Position numbers and translations under genes: made by a program. Below are positions 1-7,155 of a stretch of DNA of 11,545 bases, piece after piece. Each line of letters starts with the position of its first letter. Positions within the stretch are counted from its first letter, which is position 1. Origin of the DNA: Chlamydiota bacterium (GTDB taxonomy: Bacteria; Chlamydiota; Chlamydiia; Chlamydiales; Rhabdochlamydiaceae). The stretch covers positions 1 through 11,545 of the forward strand of contig JAAKFB010000040.1 in NCBI GenBank assembly GCA_011065235.1, given 5' to 3'. The notes under the pieces are model-generated. The model did no database searches, was not told the origin of the DNA, and saw only the letters and a list, made by a program, of their open reading frames with translations.

Positions 1-51
1 GTTCCTTAAAATAAGAATAATAAAGCCTGCCACAGTGGGTTGTTGTACAGT

Positions 52-1116
52 TTAAATGAGACAATGGTTCTGAAGCTCTCGTAAAGTATCCCCTCGCAAA
101 CAAAGCTCTTGCGTTGCTGAATATTTTTCCTTTGCTTTCAGCCAGCAAGACAAATACTCAACAGGGATATGATTTGGATGAAGGTAAATCGCCTGTTTCA
201 GAAACTCCACGCAAATGGGCTCCTTTTCTTTAAGAATCTCAAGAGTAGTCAGATACGTTTCTGCCAAACTTCTTGCGTAACGCTTTATGAAGTCCACTTT
301 TTGCAAAAGACTGTCCTTTGAGGCCAAAAGAGAAGGAGCAATCGCTGAAAAGTTCGAGATACTAACTCCAGGGGTCTCAGCTATGTAATGTCCAATTAGA
401 TTCATCATGAGAGGAAGATGATCGAGTTGTTTAGCAATTTGATTCAAAGACTCTAATTCTTTTTCACCTGTTAATTTGGAGAGTAAATGTATGGCTTCGA
501 GAGGATTTTTTTCTATTTCAAGAAGAGTTTTTGGCGGACAAATACTTTTATCACGACAGGTGACCAGAACCATCCCTCCCGATTTGGGAAGGTCAAAAGG
601 AACTTCTCTAAGATCATCAAAAATCAAAAGCCAAGGCTTTTTTCTTTGCTTCTCAAGAGCGCCGTGGACTTTTTTCCACAACGTATCAAAGTGCGATTCC
701 TGGATTCCCAAAAACTCTCCAAGTTTCGCATAAGAATAGGAAATTGTCTCTTCTGAGCTCCCATCAATCCAGCTAATTAGAGAAAAGTCTTTGATACGAT
801 TATTGGCAAAGGCAATTGCAAGTTCTGTTTTTCCAATTCCACTCTCACCACACAGGGCAACCAAGTTTGATCCTCGTTCTTTTTTTTTTGTATGAAGATG
901 CTTTTTTAATATTCCAAGTTCTTTTTCACGACCGATAAAATCTACATGTTTCGTAGGAAGATCCAGCAATTCTGTATCGCCACGATTGCAAAACAATAAA
1001 AAGAAAAAAATGATGGGACCGATAAGAAAAAAAAGATTTTTCTTATTCCATTTTTTTTCAGAAGAAGCCTTTTGATCTTCTTCTTGATGAGCATAAGACA
1101 CAAAAATTCCCGGCAT
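52..1116 (-). CDS. Membrane-anchored NB-ARC (NLR-like) ATPase, C-terminally truncated
   Basis: A 354-residue STAND/NB-ARC ATPase. Start chosen at 1116 because GAGGGG lies 9 nt upstream; the longer reading from 1248 would run through the divergent spacer into the gene at 1211. Seen: a short N-terminus containing IFVSYAHQEED, one hydrophobic span at about residues 27-43, then a GRE motif (59-67), Walker A GESGIGKT (90-97), Walker B WLLIFDD (162-168), a sensor-like VLVTCRD (183-189) and a GLPL-type LDHLPL (231-236). The ATPase resembles the second module of the protein at 3469-6162. The protein ends at LQNHCLI, where that relative enters its winged helix and MHD-like segment, so the regulatory end and any sensor repeats are missing. 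It may be a truncated allele or a dedicated short membrane component. A 10-A tract (coding strand, 880-889) encodes the lysines before the P-loop. The family is clear; the partner and output are unknown. Confidence 0.8.
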   Translation of the reverse strand: MPGIFVSYAHQEEDQKASSEKKWNKKNLFFLIGPIIFFFLLFCNRGDTELLDLPTKHVDFIGREKELGILKKHLHTKKKERGSNLVALCGESGIGKTELAIAFANNRIKDFSLISWIDGSSEETISYSYAKLGEFLGIQESHFDTLWKKVHGALEKQRKKPWLLIFDDLREVPFDLPKSGGMVLVTCRDKSICPPKTLLEIEKNPLEAIHLLSKLTGEKELESLNQIAKQLDHLPLMMNLIGHYIAETPGVSISNFSAIAPSLLASKDSLLQKVDFIKRYARSLAETYLTTLEILKEKEPICVEFLKQAIYLHPNHIPVEYLSCWLKAKEKYSATQELCLRGDTLRELQNHCLI

Positions 1117-1210
1117 TTCTCGTTTCCCCTCAAAAAAAAGTAATGGTGTCAGAATTGATTTTTCAATTGTATGAAAAGAAAAAATTTTCTTAAACTCTTG
1201 AACTAGATTT
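1117..1210. promoter_or_regulatory. Divergent spacer between NLR genes with two palindromes
   Basis: This 94-bp A/T-rich spacer separates the two divergently transcribed NB-ARC transcription units and must hold both 5' ends. It contains two perfect inverted repeats: AATTGA-tttt-TCAATT (1153-1168) and AAGAAAA-aa-TTTTCTT (1176-1191). Either could be an operator or simply A/T-rich chance. I see no convincing -35/-10 pair for either gene. The rightward gene has no clear Shine-Dalgarno site, while the leftward one has GAGGGG at 1126-1131. Confidence 0.4.
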
Positions 1211-3472
1211 ATGAACGGCCTCTCTCTAAGTGATTCGCTTCTTGTCAAGGAACCAAATTGGGAAAACAGTCCCGTTCGAGCTCATTTTGATCTCGCTATA
1301 GAAAGTGAACGCCAAAGAAAGTTTTCAAAAGCTATCCATCATTACCTCTCGATGGCAGAAGGGTATGGAATCCGGTATCATGCAGTTTCTAGAAGAATCA
1401 TCGACACTGCAGAAAAACTTTCTCATCAAGCTTATGACCCTCTGTTCTATGCCAATTTTCTTGAGCGCATACAAACAAAACTCCTCGAAGATCTTTCACT
1501 GAGCTCTCTTTGCCAACAAAAAAAAACGATTCGAGAAATTTTTTCTACAACTTTGGATACCATCAAAGATGCATATCCACAAGCCAGACCTCCAATTTGT
1601 TTTATTTGTTTCAATGTAGAAGAGCTCGATGTGAAACAATGGGTTTTAAATATCTTACTCCCCGATTTAAGCCGTCTCGGAGTCGTCCCTCTTTATTCTC
1701 CTGTTAATCTGATGACCGGGAATGACTTAAATGAGTTTGAAAAAAATGCTAGAACAGCAGATTTCGCACTCATCATGTGCACACCCGATTTAAAAAGAAA
1801 ATGCGCCAACATACCCGATAGTGGATGCGCCCGGGAAGTCGCTCTAATCCAAAAACGTCCTCCAAACACGACAATTCCTCTTTTTTTTAAAGGCTCTCGG
1901 AGCGAGTCATTGCCACCTACTCTCCCTGAATCCATTTTTGGTCTATACATCACACCCTATCAGTATTATCCCATTCTCAGAGTGTTTGTGGCTTTGCGAG
2001 GTCACCCAGACTGCACAAAAGCAAACGACGGAATTCGAAATATTCAAGCAAAAGCACTTGAATTTCTCGGACCCTATCGACCTTCAAGGCTTCATTCTCC
2101 CTCGCATCAACAACGGCCCTACACCGATTTAGGTCCAATTCCCCACGAAAATCGATACTTTATCCAACGAAAAAATATAGATATCGATGCTGCATTTTGT
2201 CGGAGCAGAATTGTCGTTTTAATCCAGGATCCAAATATTCTATCTCGCACAGGAAAAACACAAATTGCGATCGATTATGCAAGAAATACAACGCGTTTTG
2301 ACAAAATTATCTGGATCGAAAGTCCAATAAAATTGAGAAAAGAAGCTTTTTCAAGCCCTAGGACTCTTATTGTCCTAGATGATCCTTCAGATTTTTATGC
2401 TCAAGGCCAAGCACACGTTCTCATTACCTCTAGACACCCCCATTGGGATTTGAAAGATGTTGAAGTCATCAACGTTCCTCCTTTTTCCGATGACGAAGCA
2501 CTTGATCTTCTTCAAAGAATAAGTCGGTGTTATACCGATGAAAATTTAGCCGTCGAATTGATTCATAGTGTGGAAAATATTCCTTCCTTTATTGAAAAAA
2601 TGGGGAGTGCTATTTCTGAGTCTTTTTCTATAAAAGATTATCCTCTCATTCAGCAACAAGAGCTTACACGAAAAAAACAAGCTCTCTCTAATAAGGGCAA
2701 TATCTCTATTGTCGATGAATGTATTGGAAGGCTGCAAGAAACTGAATATTGTGATCGATGGTTTTCTCAAAAAAAAGGGCCTCTTTTTCTCTGCGGTGAA
2801 CCTGGTATTGGAAAAACAACATTTGCTAAGTATTATGCTCTTCAAAAAGCTCTCGAATACGAAGTTCTAGGTTATATCTCTTGTGAGAGTGAAACTACTC
2901 AGTTTTCAGGATATCTTGAAATAGCCCGCAAACTTCACCTAAAAGAAGACGATCCTCAAAAAAGCGTCACGGATTTTTTCAAAACACACCGGGGACTCTT
3001 AATATTGGATGATGTGAGGGATAGTTCTATTCCACTAAATCATGCAAACCTTATCGTGATCACCTCCTCTCCTCCCGAAGAGCACTTTTCACTTTCTCCT
3101 TTGCCAGAAGGGCGTCCTATTTTTGTTCAAACAGTAGAAAAATGGCGCAATGTGGGTCTCACAGAAGAACAGATAAATAAATGTCTAAATCATGGACAAG
3201 TTGCGTGGCAACAATATCTTTTTCCTCTTATCAAACAAAAAGAAATAGAAAGAGTCCCCTCTACAGAGTCTTTTGTACTTCCTCTTTTTCATCTTCTCCT
3301 GCACGTATCACCTGTCAAAAAATCACTTGTTTATCAATATCTACAAAAAGTCTTTTGCATGTCGCCAACAAAAGCAAGAGTGCGCCTTGAAGTAGGACTC
3401 AGTATTATTGATCAATTTTTTCCAATTAAAAAAACAACAGAAACAATTATTTTAAAGAGGATACTCCAATGA
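1211..3472 (+). CDS. TIR-domain protein with tandem NB-ARC-like ATPase modules
   Basis: A 753-residue NLR-like protein. Residues 1-126 are helical with a TPR-like hairpin at about 24-48. Residues 127-265 form a TIR domain: strand A PPICFICFNVEELD, a BB-loop/alpha-B region from LGVVPLY to ARTADFALIMCTP, then GCAREV (205-210), where E209 fits the NAD-cleaving glutamate in the CxxE context of TIR enzymes. A first P-loop ATPase module follows (about 318-480). It has only a partial Walker A (SRTGKT, 345-350, with the first Gly missing), Walker B LIVLDD (386-391) and VLITSR (403-408). The second module (about 500-650) has an intact Walker A GEPGIGKT (529-536) and Walker B LLILDD (596-601). The tail looks winged-helix-like, without repeats. 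An in-frame stop lies four codons upstream of the ATG, and there is no strong ribosome site. It overlaps the next gene by ATGA. Likely role: NAD-consuming or scaffold effector of a paired immune or signalling system; this is inference. Confidence 0.78.
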   Translation: MNGLSLSDSLLVKEPNWENSPVRAHFDLAIESERQRKFSKAIHHYLSMAEGYGIRYHAVSRRIIDTAEKLSHQAYDPLFYANFLERIQTKLLEDLSLSSLCQQKKTIREIFSTTLDTIKDAYPQARPPICFICFNVEELDVKQWVLNILLPDLSRLGVVPLYSPVNLMTGNDLNEFEKNARTADFALIMCTPDLKRKCANIPDSGCAREVALIQKRPPNTTIPLFFKGSRSESLPPTLPESIFGLYITPYQYYPILRVFVALRGHPDCTKANDGIRNIQAKALEFLGPYRPSRLHSPSHQQRPYTDLGPIPHENRYFIQRKNIDIDAAFCRSRIVVLIQDPNILSRTGKTQIAIDYARNTTRFDKIIWIESPIKLRKEAFSSPRTLIVLDDPSDFYAQGQAHVLITSRHPHWDLKDVEVINVPPFSDDEALDLLQRISRCYTDENLAVELIHSVENIPSFIEKMGSAISESFSIKDYPLIQQQELTRKKQALSNKGNISIVDECIGRLQETEYCDRWFSQKKGPLFLCGEPGIGKTTFAKYYALQKALEYEVLGYISCESETTQFSGYLEIARKLHLKEDDPQKSVTDFFKTHRGLLILDDVRDSSIPLNHANLIVITSSPPEEHFSLSPLPEGRPIFVQTVEKWRNVGLTEEQINKCLNHGQVAWQQYLFPLIKQKEIERVPSTESFVLPLFHLLLHVSPVKKSLVYQYLQKVFCMSPTKARVRLEVGLSIIDQFFPIKKTTETIILKRILQ

Positions 3473-6162
3473 ATTTAACACCAATTCAGTTTCTAGGACC
3501 ATCATCTAATAACAACACCGAGCCAGAAATAAAAAAACAAGAAGGCCTTTCCTTTCCCAATCCCCTATTTGTCAAGCGAGGAACATACAGTAGCCAAATT
3601 CAAGAAGCTTTCTTTTCAAAAATGGCCAGAATCGTGATTTTAACCCAAGAAGAGGGAATACAATGTAAAACGGGGAAAACAGTCATTGCAAAAGACTACG
3701 CTCAGATCTACGGAAACCAGTTTGATGAAATTTTTGAACTACAAGCAGATTCACAGCTCATGGACCCTACGCTTCTCGATAAACTTCATCAAAATCAAAA
3801 TTGGCTTCTTGTCTTGGACAATGTCCAAAGTCTACGACAGCTCCGAGAAGCCGGCTTTTCTTTAGAAACTCTTGAGCAAAATGGCCATATTTTGATCACT
3901 TCACGGGTAACAAATTGGAATGTTCCAGGAGCCACTATCGTTCCCGTGGGTTTATTTTCCAAAAAAGAAGCGATTCAAGTGCTGCTCAAACAATTTCCAA
4001 GTTGTCCTCAAGAAACTGCCTTAAAAATCGTTGAAGCCCTAAATTTCGTTCCCTCATCCCTTTGCAGAGCTGTTGAACAAATTCGCGAGTGGAAGATCTC
4101 TGTCGAGAACTATCTAGTTATGCGCTTGGCAGTTCTAGAAGAAAATGTTCGAAATTTACCGCAAAGCAGTTATTTGCCAGAAAAAAATCCAACATTTGTA
4201 GGTCGCGAATTAGATCTCGTCTCCTTGGAAGAATCTCTGAGCAAAGACAAACCCCTGGTTTTATCTGCCGAAGTTGGCCTTGGCGGGATTGGGAAAACCC
4301 AACTCGCCCTTCAGTATGCATACAGAACAGCTCATCAATACCAACGCATTTTATGGATCGATGCTGAAAATGAATCCACGTTTACGAGCTCTTACAAAAA
4401 AATTGCCAACCTGATCGGAATCCCTATTACAGTTTCACTAGTAGAGGATGTGAATCAATTTCTTCAAACGCACCCAGGTTGGCTCCTCATTTTTGATGAC
4501 GTGCTGCATCCAGATGCCATACGCAACTCTATTCCGAAATCAGGGGGTCATGTCTTGATAACTTCTAGAAATACCTCTTGGGAAGGGCTCGCCCAAGTAT
4601 TCAAAGTAGGAGTCTTTAAACCAAAAGAGTCTGTAGAATTAATCATGAAAATTACAGAATTATATGGCCAAGAAGAAGATGCTCTTGAGCTTAGTAATAC
4701 ATGTCTACATCACCTTCCATTAGCTGTTGCTCAAGCAGCGGCTTTCATTAGAGAAACAAAAATAAGCATCCGAGAATATATCGAATTATTTCAGCAGGCA
4801 CGTCCGGATTTATGGGAAGATGAACAAGCTCCAAATGATCTATATGAGAAAACCGTCAAGACGACTTGGGATCTTTCGATGAACAGAATCGCAGAAGAGG
4901 AAAGAGTCTCCCTTGCACGCTTTGGAGCAACCAAAAATAGTGTACTTCCTCTGATGCAATCGTGCAGTCTTTTTGGCCCGAAAGACATCCCCAGTGACAT
5001 TCTCCTTCTGAGGTGGATCAAATTCCATCTCGGCAAGGACAAAGATCTATTGGAGCTTCAAGAAACAGTGAATTTTCTAACACGTTACTCTATGGTGGAT
5101 TTGTCACGTGAGGGCTTAAGTATCCATTCTCTTGTACAAACCGTAGTGAGAGACGGCCTTTCTCAAGGAGAACTCCGCGCACTTCTTATAGATACAATGA
5201 AATTTTTCAAAAAATATCAAGATGATGGAAAAATTCCCCTGTTTTGTTATTGGAACACCGAACCAAAGACTATTAATAACCTCTACCGTCTTTTACCTCA
5301 CGGCCTTTCTCTCGCTACTCATGCAGTCGCATCCGGTTTGAAAGCGCAAGCAATCGAATTATTCATCACCATCGGTGCTTTTTCCTGTCATCAAGGAAAC
5401 TTCGAACTTGCTGAAATAGTACTCAAGCGAGCACTCGATCTTGAAGAGAGTGCGGGGGTCTACAAAAACTTGGGAAATATTTACGTCAACACGGGGCAGT
5501 TGGAAAAAGCTGAAGAGTGTTATCTAAAAGCCAACGATCGAGATGGAGCTATCCAAGTAATGATTCGGAGAAAACAATTTGATCGAGCAGAGGATATGCT
5601 TAGGGAAGACATTGACCGATTACGCAAAGGCCCTACTTTGATAGGATCTACAAATGTCCGATATTTTCTTGGATTCAACTTGAAGCATTTAGGATACGTC
5701 CTACTAAAAAAAGGAAAACCTGAGCAAGCAATTGAGTTCTTAAAAGAGGCAAAACAGGCCTTTGTTGAAATCTACAAGCCAGATAATCATTTTTCTGCAG
5801 AAGTCGATTATTTCATTGCGCAAGCTTATGGTGCGCTCTCAGATACGGTCAATCAAGAAAAGCATCTAAGTTTTGTCATCGATGCATATGAGAAAACAAT
5901 TCAAGAAGATAAACCTGAAAGCATTCAGGGGCGCTTGGTTACTTGTTACCAAATTTTAGCAATTCTCTGTTCCCAAAGACAAGATTTATCCGGAGCCAGA
6001 ATGCATCTCAAAAGAGCTATTCATCTTTCAGAAATTAGATTTGGTTCTTCATCCACAAATACGATTGCTTTGCGTACGCAATTAATCAAACTTGATGAAC
6101 TGTCTGGCGAAAATACTATACAGCCAATCCATGATGAGTCGCTTTCCCAAAGCGGTTTGTGA
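3469..6162 (+). CDS. Tandem NB-ARC ATPase with C-terminal TPR repeats (NLR-like sensor)
   Basis: An 897-residue STAND protein. The start overlaps the preceding stop (ATGA) and has an AAGAGGA ribosome site about 8 nt upstream, so translation is coupled and 1:1-type partnership with the TIR protein is plausible. Module 1 (about 33-220) has a damaged P-loop (CKTGKT, 66-71), Walker B LLVLDN (113-118; the second acidic residue is Asn) and ILITSR (141-146). Module 2 (about 240-440) is canonical: FVGRE (243-247), Walker A GLGGIGKT (270-277), Walker B LLIFDD (339-344), VLITSR (362-367) and HHLPLA (414-419). A winged-helix-like part contains IHSLVQ (552-557), in the place of the MHD motif. From about 630 to the end come helical TPR-type repeats, clearest at 636-692 and 730-766, expected to sense or bind a partner. 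No signal peptide or membrane span is visible, so it is probably cytosolic. No strong terminator follows. The architecture is certain; a defence role is inferred from NLR families. Confidence 0.85.
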   Translation: MNLTPIQFLGPSSNNNTEPEIKKQEGLSFPNPLFVKRGTYSSQIQEAFFSKMARIVILTQEEGIQCKTGKTVIAKDYAQIYGNQFDEIFELQADSQLMDPTLLDKLHQNQNWLLVLDNVQSLRQLREAGFSLETLEQNGHILITSRVTNWNVPGATIVPVGLFSKKEAIQVLLKQFPSCPQETALKIVEALNFVPSSLCRAVEQIREWKISVENYLVMRLAVLEENVRNLPQSSYLPEKNPTFVGRELDLVSLEESLSKDKPLVLSAEVGLGGIGKTQLALQYAYRTAHQYQRILWIDAENESTFTSSYKKIANLIGIPITVSLVEDVNQFLQTHPGWLLIFDDVLHPDAIRNSIPKSGGHVLITSRNTSWEGLAQVFKVGVFKPKESVELIMKITELYGQEEDALELSNTCLHHLPLAVAQAAAFIRETKISIREYIELFQQARPDLWEDEQAPNDLYEKTVKTTWDLSMNRIAEEERVSLARFGATKNSVLPLMQSCSLFGPKDIPSDILLLRWIKFHLGKDKDLLELQETVNFLTRYSMVDLSREGLSIHSLVQTVVRDGLSQGELRALLIDTMKFFKKYQDDGKIPLFCYWNTEPKTINNLYRLLPHGLSLATHAVASGLKAQAIELFITIGAFSCHQGNFELAEIVLKRALDLEESAGVYKNLGNIYVNTGQLEKAEECYLKANDRDGAIQVMIRRKQFDRAEDMLREDIDRLRKGPTLIGSTNVRYFLGFNLKHLGYVLLKKGKPEQAIEFLKEAKQAFVEIYKPDNHFSAEVDYFIAQAYGALSDTVNQEKHLSFVIDAYEKTIQEDKPESIQGRLVTCYQILAILCSQRQDLSGARMHLKRAIHLSEIRFGSSSTNTIALRTQLIKLDELSGENTIQPIHDESLSQSGL

Positions 6163-6188
6163 CTTTTCGATCTTTTCTTGATCAAATA

Positions 6189-6217
6189 TTGACATAAACA
6201 TTCTTAAATGATCTTAT
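6189..6217 (+). promoter_or_regulatory. Predicted sigma-70-type promoter for the Gly/Ala-rich protein gene
   Basis: A perfect -35 TTGACA (6189-6194) is followed after exactly 17 nt by TCTTAT (6212-6217), a 4/6 match to the -10 box. The start of transcription would fall near 6224, giving a leader of about 100 nt before the ATG at 6327. It sits just after the end of the TPR gene, so the small gene can be expressed separately from the NLR pair. Confidence 0.5.
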
Positions 6218-6326
6218 GCGGGCTGAATTTTCAATAAAAGACACATTGCTAGAGCAATTTGCATCTCGAAAATAGCAATAGCCTTCAGAAAATTCATTCA
6301 TGAAAAGCAAACTAAGGAGAATAACC

Positions 6327-6875
6327 ATGAGTTCAAAAATAGAAATGTCAATACCAGAAACAAACCTATTCATTCCCAATCAATTAAACAACGTAGAGGT
6401 CAAATATAAAGACCATGATTTTTTTGTGATCCACCAAGGGAAAAGCCAAAAAGTTGAAAATTACCAATTATCTAAGGAGCTTAGGGGAATTACTCTCGAG
6501 CAGCTAGAAAAATGCTTGGATGTGGCTTACCTATCTTTGTCTAAAATCGGGAAAGACTATGCAATCGAGTGTAAACTCCGAATGAAAGGCGGGGGTCCTC
6601 TATTTGGTGCTATTGGATATTGGGCGACCAAAACACTATGCTACGGAACGGCGGTTGGCGCTGGCACTGCTGCTGTTATTGCAACAGGAGGAGCAGCCGC
6701 TGGAGTAGGAGGAGCAGCAGCTGCTGCCGCTGCATCAGTTGGGACAGCCAGCTTGGGCACAGGAGTTGGAGTAGTTGCTGCAAACGCAGCTAGCGCGGGC
6801 GGGGTCATAGCTGCAGTAGAGACAGCTTCTGCAGCTGTTGGAGCAATTTTAACTGCAATCCCTTTTCTACCTTAA
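6327..6875 (+). CDS. Small protein with soluble head and Gly/Ala-rich hydrophobic tail (bacteriocin-like or membrane-inserting)
   Basis: 182 residues, family not recognised. I chose the ATG at 6327 over the one at 6300 because AAGGAG (6314-6319) lies 7 nt before it. Residues 1-88 are polar and look folded, with charged segments and a helix around 56-73. A KGGG step (88-91) then leads to a tail of about 90 residues made almost entirely of Ala, Gly, Val, Thr and Ser. No charged residue occurs between K102 and E165. The tail suggests several membrane-inserting helices. The KGG|G junction recalls the double-glycine leader cleavage site of class II bacteriocins and relatives, but an 89-residue leader would be very long and no exporter or processing peptidase is visible nearby. 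Alternatives are a chlamydial-type inclusion membrane protein or a pore-forming effector. It has its own promoter and terminator, so it is probably monocistronic. The gene is well supported; the function is not known. Confidence 0.75.
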   Translation: MSSKIEMSIPETNLFIPNQLNNVEVKYKDHDFFVIHQGKSQKVENYQLSKELRGITLEQLEKCLDVAYLSLSKIGKDYAIECKLRMKGGGPLFGAIGYWATKTLCYGTAVGAGTAAVIATGGAAAGVGGAAAAAAASVGTASLGTGVGVVAANAASAGGVIAAVETASAAVGAILTAIPFLP

Positions 6876-6902
6876 AAATGCAATTTCCATTTCAGTTTTC
6901 CG

Positions 6903-6934
6903 AAAATCACACCTCATATAGGGGTGTGATTTTT
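6903..6934 (+). terminator. Rho-independent terminator after the Gly/Ala-rich protein gene
   Basis: AAAATCACACC (6903-6913) pairs perfectly with GGTGTGATTTT (6923-6933). Two further pairs, T-G and C-G, bring the stem to 13 bp around an ATATA loop (6916-6920), and a T run forms the 3' side. It lies 28 nt after the stop codon at 6875. Confidence 0.85.
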
Positions 6935-6984
6935 GCTTTCAAAATCATCTTTTTTAGATTTTTTCATATATTGGATTTTATTTA

Positions 6985-7017
6985 TTGACAATAAATATCA
7001 TATTTTGATTTTATTAT
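6985..7017 (+). promoter_or_regulatory. Predicted promoter for the Cys-rich small protein gene
   Basis: A perfect -35 TTGACA (6985-6990) lies in a very A/T-rich stretch. The best -10 is uncertain: TTTTAT (7009-7014) at 18 nt has good spacing, while TATTAT (7012-7017) matches better but at 21 nt. Either gives a leader of about 130 nt containing two hairpins. The preceding terminator at 6903-6934 means this gene needs its own promoter. Confidence 0.45.
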
Positions 7018-7029
7018 ATGCGAATTTTA

Positions 7030-7131
7030 TGCCGGACATTTACCGGCACGCAGTGAAAACAAATCGCACACACAGAAAATTCGCTTAGCATTTAAAAAAC
7101 AGAGTCTCAAAGAGGAATCATTTTGAGATTC
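7030..7131 (+). promoter_or_regulatory. Leader region with two hairpins upstream of the Cys-rich protein
   Basis: Hairpin 1: TGCCGG (7030-7035) pairs with CCGGCA (7043-7048) across a 7-nt loop. Hairpin 2: GAGTCTCAAA (7102-7111) pairs with TTTGAGATTC (7122-7131), with one G-U pair and a 10-nt loop that shows GAGGAAT. The second hairpin ends 12 nt before the AAGGAG ribosome site (7144-7149), so it could affect mRNA stability or translation. A known riboswitch class was not recognised. Confidence 0.35.
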
Positions 7132-7155
7132 ACTAAACCAATTAAGGAGACCATT

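Noticed and set aside
1..51. Continuation of the short NB-ARC gene beyond its stop
   Set aside because: The three frames downstream of the TAA show no clear winged-helix or TPR match in the few codons visible, so a frameshift cannot be demonstrated within the window.
1117..1248. Upstream extension of the short NB-ARC gene to an ATG at 1248 on the minus strand
   Set aside because: It would overlap the divergent gene start at 1211, and there is a good GAGGGG site before the ATG at 1116; the extra 44 residues show no recognisable domain.
2546..2845. Minus-strand open frame inside the TIR gene
   Set aside because: Opposite conserved NB-ARC code, no ribosome site; a shadow frame.
6300..6326. ATG at 6300 as start of the Gly/Ala-rich protein
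   Set aside because: No ribosome site before it, while AAGGAG fits the ATG at 6327.
7123..7155. TTG at 7123 as start of the Cys-rich protein
   Set aside because: It lies within a predicted hairpin; the ATG at 7156 has a well-spaced AAGGAG.
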